DNA from: Candidatus Omnitrophota bacterium
GTDB taxonomy: Bacteria > Ratteibacteria > UBA8468 > B48-G9 > JAFGKM01
Direction: 5' to 3'
Assembly: GCA_023818745.1 (NCBI GenBank)
Contig: JAMWBY010000051.1
Coordinates: forward strand, 1-9,213
Length of the DNA: 9,213 nucleotides
Every line of letters starts with the position of its first letter. The first letter of the stretch is position 1. Shown in pieces: positions 6,648 to 9,213 of the stretch. Under the pieces are notes generated by a model, which saw nothing but the letters and a program-made list of their open reading frames with translations, was not told the origin of the DNA and did not search any database. The position numbers and the translations under genes were made by a program.

Positions 6648-7856
6648 TTAAAGCCATCTTCTTTCATGCATTGCTTCTATAAGGAATTTCACTGCAATAT
6701 AAGTCGCTGATACTCTATATGAAATTTTGAGTTTTTCTTTTGTTTCCCTAATCTTATGAAAACATTTTATAATTTTTTTATCAATTTCTGAAAATGTTTC
6801 TTCTTTTTCTGTTTGATTTCCTGATTTCGCATTTCTCCATTCTATATAAGATGCTATAACTCCTCCTGAATTACATAAAAAGTCAGGTAGAACTACAATA
6901 CCTTTTTTCTCAAGAATCTCATCTGCTTCTTCAGTAACAGGGTCATTTGCTCCTTCAATTATAACTTTACATCTTAACCTTTCAGCATTTTTTTCATTTA
7001 TTACTCCACCTGTAGCACATGGAATTAAAATGTCTACGTCCATTTCAAGCAAGTCCTCATTTGTAATTTTTTCTGCATCAGGATAATCAGAAATTGTAAT
7101 ATTTTTTGTCGGAGCATACTGAAAAAGTTTTTCAATATCAAATCCTTTTTCATTATAAATCCCACCATAAATATCAGAAATTGCAACTATTTTAGCTCCC
7201 CATTGATTTAGAAAGTAAGCAGTCCATCTTCCAACATTTCCAAAACCCTGAATAGCGAGTTTCAAATCTTCAAGTTTTGTTTTCATTATTTCTTCTGTAA
7301 ACAATCTTGTTGAAGTTGCTACTGACCTTCCTGTTGCTTCAAGTCGTCCTGGTAGTCCTCCAATTTTAACTGGTTTCCCTGTGACACATTCTGGTTTATG
7401 TAATTCTCCATATATAACAGCCATATCAAAAGGGTCTGAACCAAGGTCAGGAGCGGGAATGTATTGTTCTAAAAAAAGTTCTTCTCTTATCATGTGAACA
7501 TACTCTTTAAAAATGTTAATCCTTGTCAATTCATCTATATTCTGATTTGGAATTTTAATCCCTGATTTTCCACCACCAAAAGGAAGTTCTGTCAATGCAT
7601 TTTTATAGGTCATAATTTTTGCAAGCCGCCTTGTTTCTTCTAAACTTACATTTTCATCAACTCTTATTCCACCTTTAGCAGGTCCTAAAACCACATTATG
7701 ATATACGACAAAAGCATCACAAAAAACAATCTCATTGTCTTTTGTTTTAAAATTTATAGAAAATGAAATCTCCTTTTCATTTTTTTCAAGTAATAATTCT
7801 GCTGCTTTTGATATATCCATTAAATTTTTTATTTTCTCAAGTTTAACTATAGCCAT
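6648..7856 (-). CDS. gdhA: Glutamate dehydrogenase (Glu/Leu/Phe/Val dehydrogenase family)
   Basis: A 402-residue oxidoreductase that interconverts glutamate with 2-oxoglutarate and ammonium. Substrate-site residues match those of hexameric glutamate dehydrogenases: Lys61 in GPAKGGIR (58-65), Lys85 in TYKNAL (83-88), catalytic Lys97 in PFGGGKSGI (92-100), Asp137 in PAPDLGS (134-140) and Ser336 in GGVIASY (331-337). A Lys in GPxKGG, where leucine and phenylalanine dehydrogenases carry Leu, favours glutamate. The nucleotide loop is GFGNVG (204-209) and the second strand ends in SD (227-228), which does not settle NAD against NADP use. Several normally stable motifs are altered: EGANDP for EGANGP (301-306) and PDFLCNSGG for the usual PDILANAGG (324-332). 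It starts 13 nt after the stop of the upstream Gfo/Idh gene, with GGGAGG 6 nt before ATG. It shares that gene's promoter and ends flush with the convergent gene. Confidence 0.93.
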   Translation of the reverse strand: MAIVKLEKIKNLMDISKAAELLLEKNEKEISFSINFKTKDNEIVFCDAFVVYHNVVLGPAKGGIRVDENVSLEETRRLAKIMTYKNALTELPFGGGKSGIKIPNQNIDELTRINIFKEYVHMIREELFLEQYIPAPDLGSDPFDMAVIYGELHKPECVTGKPVKIGGLPGRLEATGRSVATSTRLFTEEIMKTKLEDLKLAIQGFGNVGRWTAYFLNQWGAKIVAISDIYGGIYNEKGFDIEKLFQYAPTKNITISDYPDAEKITNEDLLEMDVDILIPCATGGVINEKNAERLRCKVIIEGANDPVTEEADEILEKKGIVVLPDFLCNSGGVIASYIEWRNAKSGNQTEKEETFSEIDKKIIKCFHKIRETKEKLKISYRVSATYIAVKFLIEAMHERRWL

Positions 7857-7869
7857 TTAGTTCCTCCCT

Positions 7870-8895
7870 TCATATATCTAAAAACTGACTAAAAAGTTCT
7901 TTTTTTATATTTACTTTCCTATTTTCTCTGGCTGAAATTATTGTTCCAAGACACACTGCAACTGTCTTTGTTCCTTCAATCGCATCCATTTCAACCTTCT
8001 CATCTTTAATTATTTTTTCTACAAAATAATTTATCTCAGCACTAACATTATGATGAGAAATAGAAACAGGAATTTTGACAAAGTTATACTCGGATTTAAT
8101 TTTAAAGTATCGTGTAGAACAAAGTAAAATGTGGTCTGATGTATTATCTGAAATTATAGTTCCTTTTGTTCCATAAAAAACACTTCTCATAGTATAAGGT
8201 CTTATACATCCAATTGAACAGAAAACTTTACCAATTATATCATTTTCAAACTTATAAATGCCTATCGTTGCATCATTTACAGGCCAGTCAATAAGGCATT
8301 TATGATTTGCATATCCAAATGTCTCTATTGGGTCTCCAGCAATCCATCTTATCAAGTCAACTGCATGGCATCCACCACCTATAAATGGTTCTCTTCTTGG
8401 GTCCTTTCTCCATTTTCCAACCCCTTCTGCAACTCTATAATCATGCGCATATTCACTTTCAACAAAAAATAATTCTCCTATTTCTCCTGAATCAATTATT
8501 TCTTTCGTTAAAACAAATCCAGGAGCAAATCTACATACTTGGCCTATCATAAATTTTTTGCCTGATTTTTTAACTGCTTTTATAATTTCAATACAATCTT
8601 CTAAATTTAATGCAAGAGGTTTTTCACATAATACATGTTTTCCAGAAAGTAAAGCAGAAACACTATGCTCTTTATGAAAATAATCTGGACTTGCAACAGA
8701 AATAATTTCAATATCTTTAATTTGCATAAGGTCTCTATAATCTGTTGTTGCAAAAGGAATATTATATTCTTCTTTAACTTTTTTAAGAGTATTTTCATCA
8801 ATATCACAAATTCCATAAACTTCTGTATGTGGATTCTGCAAATATCCAATTAAATGAGCCCTACCCATACGAAGACCAATTATTCCCACTTTCAT
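7870..8895 (-). CDS. Gfo/Idh/MocA family NAD(P)-dependent oxidoreductase (second, distinct subgroup)
   Basis: A 341-residue member of the glucose-fructose oxidoreductase / inositol dehydrogenase family. The nucleotide loop reads GIIGLRMG (4-11), where relatives have a second Gly in place of Arg9 (CGT in the DNA). Downstream are the acidic strand end CDIDE (30-34), ASPDYFH (68-74), EKP (91-93, catalytic Lys92) and GGGCHAVDLIRW (173-184, His177), then the beta-sheet substrate domain. It is clearly not a recent duplicate of the gene at 5496-6647: loop, His motif and C-terminal domain all differ. The ATG is supported by AAAGGAG 5 nt upstream (+ strand 8901-8907). It is the first gene of a two-gene unit with glutamate dehydrogenase, read from the promoter at 8922-8950. 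Its substrate is probably a sugar, inositol or sugar-acid derivative, but sequence alone does not say which. Confidence 0.92.
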   Translation of the reverse strand: MKVGIIGLRMGRAHLIGYLQNPHTEVYGICDIDENTLKKVKEEYNIPFATTDYRDLMQIKDIEIISVASPDYFHKEHSVSALLSGKHVLCEKPLALNLEDCIEIIKAVKKSGKKFMIGQVCRFAPGFVLTKEIIDSGEIGELFFVESEYAHDYRVAEGVGKWRKDPRREPFIGGGCHAVDLIRWIAGDPIETFGYANHKCLIDWPVNDATIGIYKFENDIIGKVFCSIGCIRPYTMRSVFYGTKGTIISDNTSDHILLCSTRYFKIKSEYNFVKIPVSISHHNVSAEINYFVEKIIKDEKVEMDAIEGTKTVAVCLGTIISARENRKVNIKKELFSQFLDI

Positions 8896-8921
8896 TTGTT
8901 CTCCTTTTTTTTACTTCCTAA

Positions 8922-8950
8922 AATTTACAATGAATCCATCTTTTTGTCAA
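8922..8950 (-). promoter_or_regulatory. Predicted sigma-70 promoter for the Gfo/Idh-glutamate dehydrogenase operon
   Basis: On the minus strand a perfect -35 box TTGACA (8950-8945) lies 17 nt upstream of TAAATT (8927-8922), which matches the -10 consensus at four of six positions. The leader would be about 20 nt and holds the ribosome site AAAGGAG. The -35 box overlaps the left end of the transposase remnant. Confidence 0.55.
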
Positions 8951-9199
8951 TTTTTCGTATTATATAGACAAATGAGAAGTGAAGAAATATTGATAAAGAC
9001 ATATAAAATTACAGATAGCATCAAAAATACTGAGTGGCTAATAGAATATAATTTTAATCATCTAGGTCAGTCCTTAGGTTATCTTACACCTATAGAATTT
9101 TTAGATGAGAAAAGAAAATTGGACAAAATAAAAAATATGTATAAAATTGAATCTACAGAAAATGGAAAAGTGTTTACGATCTACTCAACTTATACATAA
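8930..9199 (+). pseudogene. Remnant of an integrase-type (DDE) transposase, C-terminal fragment
   Basis: An 89-codon frame whose residues 34-60 (EWLIEYNFN, then QSLGYLTPIEFLDEKRK) match the well-known tail of IS3/IS481-like integrase-core transposases, usually EWLIEYNFNRPHQSLGYLTP. The whole catalytic DDE core and N-terminal DNA-binding part are missing. In the signature the expected Arg-Pro-His before QSLGY has become His-Leu-Gly (44-46), which points to decay. The first 25 or so residues are not recognisable and the ATG has no convincing ribosome site, so it is unlikely to be expressed as a functional protein. It is divergent from the Gfo/Idh operon and overlaps its promoter. The exact IS family cannot be fixed from this fragment. 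Confidence 0.75.
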
Positions 9200-9207
9200 G
9201 ATTGACT
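8945..9207. mobile_element. Possible residual insertion sequence with imperfect terminal inverted repeats
   Basis: TGTCAATTTT (8945-8954) and AAGATTGACT (9198-9207) match at 8 of 10 positions as an inverted repeat, and they bracket most of the transposase remnant. The right copy begins within the stop codon of the remnant, where the terminal repeat of an IS normally lies. The outermost bases cannot be matched and no target-site duplication can be tested, because the window ends at 9213. The call is tentative. Confidence 0.25.
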
Positions 9208-9213
9208 TTCACA

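Noticed and set aside
8607..8853. Two small overlapping frames inside the second Gfo/Idh gene
   Set aside because: The gene's own frame carries EKP and the Rossmann motifs; the alternatives are runs of Ile, Leu, Lys and Asn without features.
5496..8895. The two Gfo/Idh genes as a recent tandem duplication
   Set aside because: They differ in length, nucleotide loop, His motif (INQAPH against GGGCH) and C-terminal domain, so they belong to separate subgroups.
8941..8966. Plus-strand promoter for the transposase remnant (TTGTCA with TATTAT)
   Set aside because: The spacing between the boxes is about 8 nt, far too short for sigma-70; the better reading is the minus-strand promoter using the same bases.

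Overview
This is a low-GC window (roughly 30% G+C by eye) from a bacterium. It carries housekeeping biosynthetic genes packed with almost no spacing. The gene set suggests an anaerobe: a short-form ThiC, an IlvD predicted to hold an oxygen-sensitive [4Fe-4S] cluster, an NfnB/GltA-type flavoprotein with an N-terminal Fe-S domain, and an L-aspartate oxidase that can use fumarate. Arginine is mostly AGA/AGG and lysine is abundant, as in AT-rich thermophiles, clostridia and several uncultured lineages. Two unrelated Gfo/Idh/MocA oxidoreductases in one short stretch recall saccharolytic candidate phyla such as Omnitrophota-like lineages. This placement is a weak inference.

Left block (1-5211, minus strand): one compact operon read ilvD > thiC > def > nadB > gltA-like, the last gene cut by the window edge. 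The junctions are ATGA overlap, 3-nt gap, ATGA overlap and GTGA overlap, so translational coupling is likely throughout. Its products serve branched-chain amino acid synthesis (IlvD), the thiamin pyrimidine (ThiC), N-terminal deformylation (Def), NAD synthesis (NadB) and probably glutamate or NADPH metabolism.

Central control region (5212-5495): 284 very AT-rich bases holding two divergent extended -10 promoters. One reads left into ilvD and one reads right into a Gfo/Idh gene. An 11-bp inverted repeat covers part of both -10 regions. Repeated TTGATA/TATCAA elements surround the right-hand promoter and look like operator half-sites. No riboswitch or T-box is seen.

Right block (5496-8895): a Gfo/Idh/MocA oxidoreductase on the plus strand meets a convergent glutamate dehydrogenase gene with zero bases between the stop codons. 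The dehydrogenase is the downstream gene of a two-gene minus-strand operon whose first gene is a second, different Gfo/Idh/MocA oxidoreductase. That operon has a good promoter at 8922-8950.

Right edge (8930-9213): a decayed fragment of an integrase-type (DDE) transposase C-terminus. It is flanked by an imperfect inverted repeat that places outward-facing TTGAC motifs at both ends; the left one doubles as the -35 box of the neighbouring operon.

I see no defence system, CRISPR array, RNA gene or clearly new system. The points most worth a second look are regulatory (the divergent promoter region and the transposon-derived -35 box) and a few altered motifs (ThiC cysteine spacing, Arg in the Rossmann loop of the second Gfo/Idh protein).
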